Assembly (NCBI GenBank): GCA_023105745.1
Contig: JALGQZ010000009.1
Span: 48,575,967-48,639,966 of the forward strand
Length of the DNA stretch: 64,000 nt
From: Austropuccinia psidii
Lineage: Eukaryota; Basidiomycota; Pucciniomycetes; Pucciniales; Sphaerophragmiaceae
Direction: 5' to 3'
In this document: positions 24,566 to 36,532 of the stretch, piece after piece
Layout: every line of letters begins with the position of its first letter
How positions within the stretch are numbered: the first letter of the stretch is position 1
Program-made: the position numbers and the translations under genes
Notes under the pieces: model-generated
What the model was told of the DNA's origin: nothing
Seen by the model: the letters and a program-made list of their open reading frames with translations, nothing else
Database searches by the model: none

Positions 24566-25407
24566 GTACCCCCCACCTTGAAATGATGAGCTCCTGATCC
24601 CCAATACACGGTGAATCCTGTTGAGGCTATCAGAAATATCTCAGAGAGGGATTAAAAAGCAATAATTAAGATAAAGATTTGAAGCTGATATTAAGAATTT
24701 GACATATGATGCGGGAGTGCTTGATCTTCTTTTGACATTGGCTTCATGATTGATGTTGAATAAGAAATGATTCATGATTTTGACATGACATTTGACATGA
24801 TAAAAGAAAATTCAAAATTCAAATAAAAATAATAATAAAATAATGAAAATGAAAATAAGAAAAAGAAAAACAGAGAAATGAAGAGAAATGAATCTTGAGG
24901 AAGTTCCAATCTTCATTGAAGGGGTTGGTTATTGATTTTGAAATTTGCCCAGGACCTGGAAAGAAAAATTCGATGCCAGATTCTTACAAAGTGGCCAAGG
25001 TGATGTTTTGAAAGATTGTAGACCCCTCAGGGAAGTGCACACCAGGACAGGAACTTACCTTTGGTAATTACCACTCCCACCAGTGCCATAAATAGAAAAC
25101 TAATCCACTGAAAGAATTAATTGAAATCAGAAAGATGTGGAAACAAAATAATAAAAGTAATGCCCCAAAATAAGAAAATTAATGGTCCATTTTCCCAATT
25201 AAAAATGGTCATAATTTTGCAATTGATGTTGAAAGCCAGGCCAAAGATCTGTGTCCAAAAATTGCAGAGTGCTGATAGACTGGCCAAGGTGATGCTTACC
25301 ACAAGAGAAGGGTAGAATAAGATTGTTGAGTGCTCATAGAATGGCCAAGGTGATGCTTATAGAAAGAAGGATAAAATACCTCCAAAGGTGCATACCAGGA
25401 GTGAGAC
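24566..25407 (-). other. D2 3' non-coding region with repeated blocks
   Basis: The sequence TGGCCAAGGTGATG occurs three times (24992-25005, 25281-25294, 25342-25355), and a ~30-bp block GTGCA.ACCAGGA....CTTACCTTTGG occurs twice (25035-25064, 25388-25417). A diverged copy of the latter lies at the same place in D1 (16499-16526). No ORF of note. Confidence 0.6.
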
Positions 25408-26077
25408 TTACCTTTGGTGAATCCTCCACCCACCAATCACTGTAAAATAATCAAGCTCTTGAAGACTTGGGTCCTGGCTTTTCAGGATATAAAGAATGAA
25501 ACTCCTTAATAGGTTCAGGACAATTCTTGATGTTTTTAGTTGGCTCCCAAGTGGATCTTTCTTGATATTTAATGAATCCTTTCCATTACACCAAATACCA
25601 TAATTTTCTTCTGTTGAGCTTTGAGTCCAGTTTTGAGAGACTTTCCATTCATCTTCTTCTTCAATGATAAGTGGAGGGAGAGGCTCTTGATGCTGATTTG
25701 GGATTGTTGATGGCTTGACTTGTTCCAAAAGTGAAATATGGAAGACTGGGTGGATGGACTTCTATTTAGATGGTAGGCATGAGTGCTTAACTTCTTCAAG
25801 ATTGGAAAAGGACCTGATCATCTTTCAAAGGATTTTTTGGTTGGTCTAGTTGATTTGATGTTCTTGAAGGAAAGCCATACCATGTCACCAGCATTGAAAA
25901 CAGGTTGACTTGCTCTACTTTTATTGGCATATCTCATAAACCCATTTCTGGAAACTTTAAGTTCTCTCTTGACATATTGCTGTACGGATTGGATTTTTGT
26001 TTATAAATTTACAGCAGGAGTATTTTGAGTAATGTGAGGTGCATCAAAATGAGGATCTCTTTCATGAACAGTGAAAA
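25408..26077 (-). pseudogene. D2 integrase C-terminus and chromodomain (truncated)
   Basis: The minus strand reads an integrase tail, a proline/glutamate-rich linker (EPLPPLIIEEEDEW), then a chromodomain split over two frames: EWKVSQNW in one, LNRRKLWYLV-stop-WKGF and ERSTWEP in the other. It is homologous to the D1 block near 16620-16800. The N-terminal side is cut by A1 at 26077. Confidence 0.7.
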
Positions 26078-28238
26078 TGTGAGCGTTGAGGTATATTTTA
26101 CATACCCAAATAGGCCACAATTATCTTAAAAATAAATTCTGAACTATGCATAACCCATAAGGCATGCATATATTCAAAATTCATTCTTTTTGATTTCAAA
26201 AAAGATGAATAACGTTTTATTGAGTAAGTAAATCCATAGATTTAAGGCTGGATTCGGATTCTACAAAAACTTTCACCTAGGGTAGCTCCATAGAGTGAAT
26301 AAGCTCAAATCATCTCTTTGAGGTGGTAATATGGAAAATACTTCAATACCACATCATTAATACCACATAAAAGATCCGTGAAATTTTTGTTTTTCTTAAT
26401 TTCACGCCAAAATAATGGGAAAGTGAGAAATCCCATGTTACATATACACTAACAATAGTGTTAGGCAGGTTTTGAGCACTTAATATTATGGTATTTTTGA
26501 TACACTTTGGTACACATATAGTGGATATCTCACTTGAGGCCTGAATTGCTATTTTGACATAAAAAAAAAGTCACAGGGAGAAAAGACATTAAAGAGAGCC
26601 AGGTTACCCAACTTCTGAGGCCTCTGAGGGAACCTTACCCACAGAATTGAAGAATTCCCAAGAAAGAGAATACAGCCATGGACAATGTGTTAAATATGGA
26701 AAAAACTCTTATGGAATTCAAAAAAAGGAGGAGGACAGATTGAACCAATCATTTCCAAAGAAATAGACCTTTGAAATCTTGTAACCAACTTTGAAACTTG
26801 TAATAAAGAAATTTTAGAAAAGTTTAATCATTTTGAGTATATCCAACAGAAGTTGGGTAGAGAAATATTGCAAGTAAAAGAGTCAAAAAATACCATAATC
26901 CATGTCTGATCTTGGCCCAATTAGTAAACTACAACCTTTTTGGGAACTTGGTTACCAAGTCAGAACTTCAGTATATCAAAAGAAAATAGCAAATAAGCTG
27001 CTATTTTGACATTCCAAGGAGGTAAAGAGAAACTTAGACTCCTGTAACCATGTAAATTATTAATGACTTTCCATGAATAAGCCCCAAAAGAGTAATTGAA
27101 ACCTTTTTGGACTAGTATCCTTTGGTTGACCTCATAGCAACCAGCCATATACTGCTATTTGCAATTATACATAGAAATGAGGTGAAAACTTCAAAAATTC
27201 ATTAAAAATACAATTCTTTATTGATATTTCTGCAACTTTCAGGACCAATTACAAACTGTATAGTTCATATAAAAACCAAAAATAATTGAAATTTTATAAG
27301 TAAAATGAAAACGTTTACTTACAGTCCATTTTTGATGATTCCACATGAAACACAGAATCTTTAAAAATTTATAGAAAATACATTCTGTGATGAAATTTCC
27401 AATAACTTTGATACCTTTTCAAAATAAATGATTCTTTTGGAATGAAAGAAGATTTCAAGTTGTTACTCCTTTTATTCTTAACCATAAATTGGTTGGTAGT
27501 CACATAAAAGCCTCAATTAAGTAATTATGATAATCTTACATGACAACAGATGATGCAATCAATAATACAAAACGTTTTATTGTTTTCTCACTCACTTGTT
27601 TTTCAGTTTGCTCCATGGCACACCTCTGTGAGCTTTCTTGGACCTAAAAGAGGTCTCCTCTTTCTGTTTTTTCCAAATGATCACATTATTCAGTTATACC
27701 TTTAGTACCAACAAGTAAGTATTAGTTAAAACCTTTCTTAAGTGTTTTATTCTTCCAGAAATCAATCAGAAAGACGCGGAATCATAGAAATTAACTATAT
27801 ATTGCTTCAATATTGTTATAAATCAATTTGGATCCATCAAATCCACAGTTCTACCTCAAAACCCTCTACTATTATCTTCTAAAAGGTTCATTGGACTAAA
27901 TGTGAGTGATTTCTCTTAATTCCTAAAGTTTTTCTCTAGTAATAGTTTTCTTCAAGAGTTATCTTTATAATTATTCTTGTGGAATTTAATTCTATATTAA
28001 ACTAATTTTTTTTAATTTAATTAAAGAAGCTTTTATTATTAAATTCTTCTTGTAATTGATTCTTGTGGACAATTACTGCTTACTGTTATAATCACTAGTA
28101 GTTTATAACACATAAAAGAAAGAATTATTTATTTTAATTGTGGTTATAATAATTTTATATTCTTATATTTCATAAGAACAGTCATATTACTGTTGATTAA
28201 TAGTAATATTATCAACAGTTTCATAGACACATCTTACA
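26078..28238 (+). repeat. A1 5' LTR (full length)
   Basis: 2161 bp, TGTGAGCGTTGAGGTAT ... CACATCTTACA. It is the only complete plus-strand family A LTR here. A GTAAGT splice-donor consensus at 27715-27720 is kept in A3 (52398-52403). Confidence 0.88.
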
Positions 28239-28256
28239 TTTGGGGGCCTGGTCATT
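28239..28256 (+). other. A1 primer-binding site
   Basis: TTTGGGGGCCTGGTCATT follows the LTR's terminal CA directly. The same motif follows the 5' LTRs of A3 (52910) and B (41789), so families A and B appear to use the same primer. I cannot name the tRNA. Confidence 0.6.
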
Positions 28257-28647
28257 TTTTTTGAACCTTGTAGCCTTAATTAATATATTTTTAAGTTCTA
28301 AAATTCATTAATTTAATAATTTTTTCTTTCAATTTGAAGTTGAAATAAGTTTTTTTTGAACTTGTTTTGAAAATTGTTTTCAATGAGGAATTTGGTTTGA
28401 TTTTATATTGCTTTACACGTGGCGTTTTCACATCCAAAAAATTATAAAATTATTCTTTGAGTTACTCTGAATTAATTTTGAATCAAAATCTTTACTTTTA
28501 ATTTTTTTTGTTTGAAAAGCATAATTTCTTTAATATTTAAAAACAATAAAACTTTTAAAAATCTTTAAAAAGATTTTGAAAGGCATAAAAATAATTTTTT
28601 CTCTTTTATAAATGTTTCTCTAGTGTCTTTAATAAAATAAAGTGCAA

Positions 28648-30080
28648 CTGGTAATAAGCTCAGAAAGAGATATATTACTAGTCCAGAATCTTCAGAAGCA
28701 GAATCTGAAGAGAGCATTGAAGTGCAAATTGCTAAAAGAGGCACTTTATTCAGAACAGAACAAGCTAAATTACCACCAAAAGGTGTGTAGTTCTGGCCTT
28801 TTATTTTACTTTTTCTCTTGAACTGATGTCAAAATGGTGCACACCAGAAATGGAAGAAATTATTCAGTCCAACTACATGGATGTGGACAAGGAAGAGGCA
28901 AGACCAAATCCAGAAGTGTCAAATCTTCCTCAAGAAAAACACATCTGGAGTATGCCAGAGTTGCGCCCCATTCCCCAAGGTCTGTACCCACAAACATTGA
29001 TGTAAATTCTGAATCTGGACTGATTCATTATAACATTTTAAGGGCTCAACCACGTTCAAGTGGCAGAAATAGAAATTTATCAATGCCAATATGCAAATTG
29101 GTTTAAAGAAGCCAAAGAAGAGGAGTGGAAAATATGCCCAAGCCTTTGGCAGGGGACCATTAACTCCTACTTAAACATCAAGAGCTTTCTGGGTCAGAAG
29201 AAGACCGTAGAACTCTTAGGAGGTTGGAGCCCATTGTCTTGCAAAGAAAAAGTCAAAAAGATAAAGAATTGGTTGAAGAACCAAATTATTTCATGCATAG
29301 ACCAGAAGAAGGAGTTGCAAATGACTCCAGCTTTGGAGACAGAAGGCCCAGTGTGTCACAATGCTGTCTGCCAGACCTCAGCAAAGGGAACTCTTGCCGA
29401 AAAGGCTATTAAACCGGCTGAAAGACCAATTAATACTGGCAAGTTGTAGATCACATTCCACCATGTGACAGTACCCCCGGGTTTAGAGCACTGCGTCCCA
29501 AAGTGCATGTAACTGATGGTATTACCCATGTCTCACTCATGAAGTTACATTAGTCACAACAGGAGCCTACAAGGAACCCCCAAGGGGCGGAACCCTTGTA
29601 CGCCAATGGAGTGGAAAACCCAGTGATATCTGGTTGTTTGATTGAGACCACCTCTTGTCTCCAACCGGAATCAAACCCATGACGTTGGTAACCGGTTTAT
29701 TGTCACAATGCTGTCTGCCAGACCTCAGCAAAGGGAACTCTTGCCAAAAAGGCTATTAAACCGGTTGAAAGACCGATTAATACTGGCACGTTGTAGATCA
29801 CATTCCACCATGTGAAACAGTGGGATCTACAAGCTCCAAACCAGCTCCAGAAGCGTCCAAAGACAAGCCAAAAGGACCTCAGAAGAAGCAGAAAGGTCCT
29901 AAGAACCATCAAGGCCAGGGCAAAGGCAAAACCAATTGGCACAGAACTTACCCACAAGGGTACAGGATTCCCAAATTTGAGCCTTCAGCCATGGACAGTG
30001 TCTTCAATATGGCCAGGACTCTTATGGAATTCACATCCAAGGAGCAGGACAGGATGAACAGAACCTTCCCACAGAAATAA
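28648..30080 (+). pseudogene. A1 ORF-A: upstream spliced ORF overlapping gag
   Basis: Exon 1 (to 28782) encodes ...RYITSPESSEAESEESIEVQ...PPKG. A 65-bp intron (28783-28847, GTGTGT...CCAG) joins in phase to exon 2, which reads EMEEIIQSNYMDVDKEEARP, then (29060-29449) EEEWKICPSLWQGTINSYL, LGGWSPLSCKEKVKKIKNW and, beyond the TRIM insertion, the KDKPKGPQKKQKGPKNH basic tract, ending at TAA 30080. A3 has the same exon-intron arrangement. The C-terminal half overlaps the start of gag in a different frame. Family B has a counterpart with the same layout. Function unknown; the basic Lys/Gln-rich tail suggests nucleic-acid binding (inference). Three stops near 29010-29045 break this copy. Confidence 0.6.
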
Positions 30081-31388
30081 GACAAGAAATACATTTTGTT
30101 AAAACTAGTATTAATTTAGAAATTGGTAAAATTGATGTAAAGTTAACTAAAATAACTTTGGAGATCAATGACTTGAAGAAGAATGACAAAAATTCTGCTG
30201 AAATTCATAAGTCTGTAATTGCCAAACTAGAATTATTTACCAATACATGTGACTGAATTGAGAGTAAATACCATGTCCAAGATGATTAAATGGAAGATGT
30301 TTCCACAAGAAACATCAATGATCAACTTAGAGTTCTGAAATACTATGTCTTGGCAGTGGCTTAAAATACAAGTCAATTTGCCACAAATTTGGCAAGAAGT
30401 GACAGTGAAAGGAAGAAATTGAAAGAGGAAATACTTTCACATGTGGAGCAAATTAATAAGAATTATGAATCAAATACATATATGCCAAGACATTCCACAG
30501 CTTTGACTGAAGAAAAGCTTTCTGTGAAAGAAAGTGTGACCCCTTTTGTAGGAGAAAATGTTATCTCTGAAAAAGATATTCCCAAGTTGGAAGAATTTCC
30601 AACATTCTCTGGTGAAGGTGAATACAACCATATTGAGTTCATGAGAACTATTGATATGTTGCAAGAATATTTTCATATACCTGATGAAATTATAGTGGGC
30701 AAAGTAATTTTTTTTATCAAATGTTCAAAGAAATGGTATTGCAAGAGGAGACAAGATCATGGAAACCATTATTGGTATTGGTGGAAATCTGAAGTGATTG
30801 CAGAAGGGGCCAATAATTCTTGGAGGTTTAAAATGGAGAATGCTTTTGAAAATTCCATTTTTAACTCAGAAAAAGATAAACCACTTACTTGGTTCTTCAA
30901 GCAAAAAGACAGATTATCTGCTTTACACCCAGATATGTCTGATACTACAATTAATATGAAAATATTAAGAAACTGTGAAGGAGAACTGAAACATGCTATC
31001 AAGAGCAGATGTGTAGAATGCTTTTCAACAGAGGGCTACTATTAATGCAATGGAAGATATCATTAATAGAAAAAGAATTGGTAAGACTTGGACTAAAATC
31101 CCTATGGAGTCCAAAATGGTCCCAGAGATTTCCAGCGAGGAAAGAAGACCTGAGAAACCTGTTTTGAAGTGTCATAAATGTGGAAGTACTTCACGTTTAG
31201 CCAACACTTGCACCAAAAAGACAAATATTAATGAAGCACAAGTCATTGAAGAGGTTCAGTGTACTGAAGAGAAAAAAGAATCTGACCAAGATTCTGCAGT
31301 CTCTGAAGACACACCAGTAGAGGACCATCCCATTGAAAACATTACAGCTTTCTTTGAGGTCACAGAATTCCATACTCACTTGCAATAG
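29225..31388 (+). pseudogene. A1 gag (broken, interrupted by TRIM-like element)
   Basis: The N-terminal part reads KELVEEPNYFMHRPEEG (frame of 29224-29412) and resumes in register after the 464-bp insertion. A coiled-coil-like Lys/Glu/Ile region and capsid follow (30389-31045: EFPTFSGEGEYNHIEFMRT, WYWWKSEV, NSWRFKMENAFE, KPLTWFFKQKDRLSALHPDM), and after a frameshift near 31040 the zinc knuckle (31050-31388). The knuckle reads CHKCGSTSRLANTC: the zinc-binding His of the CCHC motif (present in A4) is Arg here. Several stops lie between 30070 and 30390. Gag would form the virus-like particle and bind RNA; this copy cannot. Confidence 0.8.
29354..29817 (-). mobile_element. 464-bp TRIM-like element (117-bp LTRs)
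   Basis: Two 117-bp direct repeats (29354-29470 and 29701-29817; 112 of 117 positions identical), each starting TGTCACAATG and ending CATGTGA(C/A)A, flank a 230-bp non-coding interior. The whole is bounded by a perfect 5-bp duplication CAGTG (29349-29353, 29818-29822). Its removal restores A1's ORF-A and gag frames. On the minus strand a polypurine tract CCGGGGGTAC abuts the LTR start TGTCAC, as in family D (GAGGGGGATAC, GTGGGGGGTAC). The interior end carries a B-box-like sequence GGTTTGATTCC (29667-29677, minus strand). No ORF. This fits a terminal-repeat retrotransposon in miniature, mobilised in trans. Confidence 0.85.
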
Positions 31389-33442
31389 TACAGTGAGGAT
31401 TGTCATAACCTGATGAATATCCAGGATGCCAGATTGTGTAAAACCAAACCTGCTATTGGTTAAGGATACACTGCTGGGGCATCTTGTATTGCATCAATCC
31501 TGATGATTGATATTGAATCCAAAGTAAATTTGGATACAGAAGCATTTTTTACTTGTGTAGGCAAAGACTATCTTCAAGCCATACTCCCTGGATGGAAAAA
31601 ACATCTATTTCCAACAGAAGGTGAACAATTCAGTAGTGCCAGTAATAATATGTACGTTTTGGGCATATTGGACACTAATCTTGTATTTCTACATCCAACA
31701 GGAAGTATTAGAATGAAAACTGAAATAGTTGTAAAGGACAATTGCACATCTCAGAACATCATTCTTGGAAATGATTACTTGAATATTTATGGTATTGACA
31801 TCAATAACCATAGAGACAGATATTCCACAATTGGAGAAAACAAAAGACAAAAATTTGCTTTTTTCAATATGCCAAAACACATATCTGTGATATCTTTGGT
31901 TAAAAATACTTATATGTAAGAATTTGTGTCAAACCAAATTACTGAAGCACAAATTAATTCATCATTATCACCAAAGATGAGGCATGAGCTTATTGATGTG
32001 TCATACACACATAATAATGCATTTGACTCTGATGATGAACCATTAGGCACTATAAAGGGGCATGAAGTTGATATTACTATTAATATTGACAGACCATACC
32101 CTCCAGTACTTAGAAGACCAGCTTATCCAGCCAGTCCCAGAGCTAGAAAAGCGCTGGAAAAACATATCCAAGAGTTGATCCAACTGGGTGTACTAAGAAA
32201 GGTAGGCCATAATGAGGAAGCTGAAGTGACAACACCTGTTATTATTTCCTGGAATAATGATAAATCAAGAATTGCTGGAGATTTTAGAGCATTAAATACC
32301 TACACAGTTCCAAATAGGTATCCAATTCCTAGAAGCCAAGAAACCTTGACCCAATTTTCTAAAGCCAATTATATAACATCAATGGATGCATTGAAAGGCT
32401 TTCACCAAAATGTTTTGACACCTAAAGCTAAGAAATTACTTAGAATTATCACTAACTGTGGTATTTATGAGTATCTTAGGATGCCATTTGGAATTAAGAA
32501 TGCTCCATCTCATTATCAAAGAATGATAAATCCAATCTTCCCCGCAGAATTATCTGAAGGATGGCTTATCATTTATATCAATGATATAATCATATGTTCT
32601 GATTCATGGTATTTGCACCTTGAAATACTTGCAAGAGTACTTCACAAAGTTGCAGAAGTGAACATCAAAATTTCACTCATCAAATGCAACTTTGGTTTTG
32701 AAGAACTCAAAGAATTAGGACATATTGTTTCTTGTTTAAGCTTGGGTATTGAAAAAAATAAAGTGGCAGCAGCGTTACTTAAGCCAATACCCCAGAATAA
32801 AAAATGAATTATGTCTTTCCTGGGATATGCCAGTTATTATAGGCAAAACTTGAAATACTTTGCAATTCTAGCCAAGTCACTATATAGAATCTGTGATCAA
32901 CAGACAGTATTTGAGATGACACAGGAAAGAATCAAAGCTTATGAGAAGATAAGGGAAGCTCTTACAGAAGCACCTTTACTGCTCATACCTGACTGGAATG
33001 TACCTTTTAAATTGTACATTGATGCATCTGAAGATGGATTAAGATAAGCCCTACATCAAGTCCAAATTATTAAGGACAAACCTACAGAAGAACCAGTTTG
33101 TTACATGCCAAGACAAATCAAACCAACAGAAGCCAGATACGGTGCAAACAAAATGGAGTGCTTATTTTTGGTATTGGCACTTGAAAAATTACACCATTAT
33201 ATTGATGGCAGTGCTTTTGAAGTGATAACTGACTGTAATGCCGTGAAATCACTCCTTAACATGAAAACTCTAAACAGACATATGTGAAGATGGAAAATAG
33301 CCATTCAAGAATATAGTTCATAAATAAGGAAACATATACAAGAATGCTGATGGACTTAGAAGGCGGGCATCAGCCAATGCTCCTGATACCCCAGCTTATG
33401 TACCTTTGGAAGCAGAACCACAGATTCCAATTGAAGGAATTA
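31389..33442 (+). pseudogene. A1 protease, reverse transcriptase and RNase H (broken)
   Basis: One plus-strand frame carries all domains with stops at about 31458, 31917, 32805, 33045 and 33285. Protease: KVNLDTEAFFTC, where A4 has DTGA, so the active-site Gly is Glu. [49 protein letters not shown], and the catalytic box reads YINDII instead of YIDD. RNase H: LYIDASEDGLR, then [16 protein letters not shown] and [16 protein letters not shown] deletion follows the IAIQEY motif. The frame is interrupted at 33443 by a solo B LTR. Confidence 0.85.
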
Positions 33443-34879
33443 TGTCAGCCTGTGACTCAAAACCAGAGCACAAGCATGACAGCCAAAATACCATAAACCA
33501 ATGGTATAGCCAAGATACCACCAAAACATCAAGCTGAGAAAAATCAGCTCAAAAGGTATCAAAAGAAAGAGAAAACTCACCACTTTTTGAAAATATAAGT
33601 CCCATCACCATAGGACAAGGAATAACAAAGTTATTCCTGCTCAAAGTTACTGCTGAGCATAAACCTTAATTTTCACCTCTCATCTAAAATCCAGAAGGAG
33701 AGGCTTAACCCCATCAAATGGATTTTCAAAATGAAGCTCTAAGCCAGGGCTATCCAATGGTAACAGCCAAACTGAGCTAGCACCAATATTACTGGAGTTA
33801 TGGTCAATTTCAGGCCAAGTAAGGGTGAACAAAACATTCACCTCCCATTTAACTTCTACAGTTTTAGTGTGAGATACTTCAAGTGGGGTCTTTTTGGAAA
33901 GAGCACAATTGGTGCTATCTGATGGTGTTATCCATTTTCCCATATCTCAACTATAACAGAAGTTAAGGGGCAAATAAGATCAATACAGCTTCTTGCCTAT
34001 ACCACACAAATGTACAAAAATCTTGTACATGGGATAACTTTTATATTTTTAATAATCCCCATATCAAATGAGGTACCGTTGTGTAGAGCACATTCAGGGA
34101 TACACACTGAACCAATTTTGAGGTTGATATCCGAAGAATTGACAAAGTTATGGCTGTTTTAAGGTCAGATTCCCACCTGCTGTCATATAGAGCCTTACCA
34201 TGAGATAATATCGCATAACCATGAATATGAGGTGTCAAATAGACAAAGGAGCTTGTTTTTACTTCAGAACCTCATATTTCAGTCAATACTGGGGTCCCAT
34301 ACAGCTTCTGTACAGAATTCTACGCGTCATACACATCAGAATCAGGCTGTGAGGTCTCCAGATGAAAGTTTTCACCCTGTATTGGTGAAAACTGCCCAGA
34401 TGTGGTTTAAAATCACATCTGAGAACAATACAGGCTATACAGGCTGTTTGGAAACCACAAGCCAGTGCTAGAGATTGAAAATTTTTGACTTCCTCTATGT
34501 GGAAAGGTCTAGCACCTTTTCCACCCCATTTCAGGATAAAAAGGAGCCTTTTCACAGCCAGAATTGTTTCCTCATCCTGCGCTTGAATACCCTACATAGT
34601 AAACTGTCCAAAACAGTTTTACTCTTGGGTAATAAATCAGGTATAATTATAATTTTAATTATTGTAGCTCTTATTATAGTAATCCAACTGGTAAGACTGC
34701 ACCCTGGGTTCTCAATACGGCTCACCACCACTATTTCCCAATAGTAGAGCCCTTTTATTATATTATAGAACCATCATCTTAAATTCAAATCCTTATTTTA
34801 AACTATTTTCTATGTGTCACAGTCATAGTTTTAGCTGTAAATAGCCTAATAACTGCGTCAACATAGACTCTATCTGACA
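33443..34879 (+). mobile_element. Solo LTR, family B, in A1 pol
   Basis: 1437 bp, TGTCAGCCTGTGACTC ... CTATCTGACA, flanked by a perfect 5-bp duplication AATTA (33438-33442 and 34880-34884). The flanking A1 sequence reads straight across (GAAGGAATTA/ACATAACT) when compared with the uninterrupted A4 copy near 60850. It retains the TATA-like GATAAAAAG at 34535-34543. Confidence 0.92.
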
Positions 34880-36388
34880 AATTAACATAACTAATACTGG
34901 AACTGAATTCTTTGAAGAAGTCAGAGAATCTTATAAGCAAGACAAGAATTGCCATATCTTGACTTCCTTATTAGATAAAGACTGCAAAGATACATCTTTA
35001 GTCAATGCACTGGATGAATTTTAGAAGAATTCCTATTCTGAAGGAAGATTTAACTTGTTTGATGGGATTATTTACCACATAACCAAGCATTCTTGTGTAA
35101 TGACATTGTGTAGCAGATTGCTTCTCATTACCAAAATTCATAAATAGCATGATAAAGTCTACTCTGGACACCGGTCAGAAGACAGAAAACTTGAAAAAGT
35201 AAAGAACTATGCATGGTGGCCATCTTGGAGAAAGGAAACCATGGAATATTGCCACACCTGTGATAGATGGCAAAAGGCAAACAGGGCTACAGGCAACAAA
35301 TTTGGACTAATGATTCATATTCAAGAAAAAAATGCCCTTGGAATGTTTTTCACATCAATTGGGTCACAGCACTTCCTCCAAGTGGTGACCAAGGCTATGA
35401 CAATTGTTTAGTCATTGTAGATAGATATAGCAAGACTCCCATATTCTTACCATGTCATAAAGATGACACTGCTATGGATACAGCTCTTCTTCTTTTGAGT
35501 AGAGTTATTTCACATACAGGATTATTTAAAAATAATCTAAGTCACAGAGATACCAAGCTCACATCTGCACTTTGGACCAATCTTCATAGATTGTTTGGGA
35601 CTAAGTTATCACTCTATACAGCATATAACCCTCAAACAGATGGGCTAGCAGAGGAGATTTTTTGCTTATGGGTTAGAATGAAATGACTCAGATGGCTTTA
35701 CCTATGACTGGTGCACTCTGATACCTGCATTGGAACTGGAATATCAGACATCAATCTTTTCTTCCACAGGTGACACTCCTGCTGTGTTAGAAAAAGGATG
35801 GAATCCAAGACTCTCAGCAGAAATCCTACAACTTCCAGCTTCAAGATAATGCTTGATGAAGTGGAACATCATGCAAAAAAAGTATGAATGAAGCTTTTGA
35901 CTATGCAAAACAGAAGTGGGACAAGAGTCACAAAGTACCAGACCTCAAAGGAGGGGACTTAGTGCTACTTTCAACCTTGAATTTAATAATATCAAAGGCC
36001 AAATAAACTTAAAGAGTCTTAAGTAGGAGCTTTTGTTATTTTTGCCTTACATGAAGCCAATGCAGTTCAAGTGGAATTGAGTGGTGAATTGGAAAATAGA
36101 CACCCCACTTTTCCACTAATCTGGATAAAGCCTTATCAACCAGCTGACAAAAAATTGTTTCCTTTAAGAAACCCAACTCCCTTAACTGTACCACCAGTGG
36201 AACAGAATGAACACAAAAAGATAAAGAAAGTCATTGAAGAAAGGAGACTTAGGGGTAAAAATCAAAGAGAATATCTTTCCAGATATAGAAATACAGTACA
36301 TGAAGATGAATGGCTTGAAGAATCAGAAATACCTGACTCAGATAAACTCTTAAGAAACTTTAGACATGAAAGAAGGCCACAAGCCTGA
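34880..36388 (+). pseudogene. A1 RNase H-integrase linker, integrase and chromodomain (broken)
   Basis: After the solo LTR, pol resumes with the linker ([34 protein letters not shown]), the zinc-binding domain (SGHRSEDRKLEKV, CHTCDRW), the DDE core (WVTALPPSGDQGYDN, SHRDTKLTSALW, QTDGLAEE), then the C-terminal GELENRHPTFPLIWIKPYQ and a chromodomain (IKKVIEERRLRGKNQREYL...EDEWLEESEIPDSDK). About 37 bp are deleted just after the catalytic Glu of GLAE relative to A2 and A4, and there are several frameshifts. The Asp of the second motif (SDRD in A4) is in a changed context (SHRD). Confidence 0.82.
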
Positions 36389-36511
36389 ATATGTCTATAA
36401 AGGTGCTTTGAAGTACTTGATCTGAGTAATGTAAAGAGGTTGGACAGTGGACATTAACCCCCTTTGGCACCTTTTTCTTCTTTAAACCATCGATAAAATT
36501 GTAGTACAATT

Positions 36512-36532
36512 CTATTTTTTGGTGGTAGGGAA
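36512..36532 (+). other. A1 polypurine tract
   Basis: TTTTTTGGTGGTAGGGAA immediately before the 3' LTR; A2 and A4 carry the same tract (TTTTTTGGTGGGAGGRAA on the minus strand at 39193-39211 and 57110-57128). Confidence 0.6.

Larger units (their letters stand above)
23094..26077 (-). mobile_element. D2: 3' part of a family D retrotransposon, nested in D3
   Basis: Minus-strand element: its 3' LTR lies at the left (23094-24565), then a 3' non-coding region and the C-terminal end of pol. It begins at an LTR terminus (TGTCACGGGG) directly after D3's gag codons, with left flank GTCCT (23089-23093). It is cut at 26077/26078 by the family A element A1, so the rest of pol, gag and the 5' LTR are absent from the window. 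Confidence 0.8.

Noticed and set aside
29060..29449. The region around the 117-bp repeats as a simple tandem duplication or CRISPR-like array.
   Set aside because: Only two repeat units; a perfect 5-bp target-site duplication and TG...CA-type ends fit an LTR element, and the host is eukaryotic.
29640..29700. A tRNA gene suggested by the B-box-like sequence.
   Set aside because: No A box, anticodon arm or closed acceptor stem could be drawn; only the B-box-like segment is noted.
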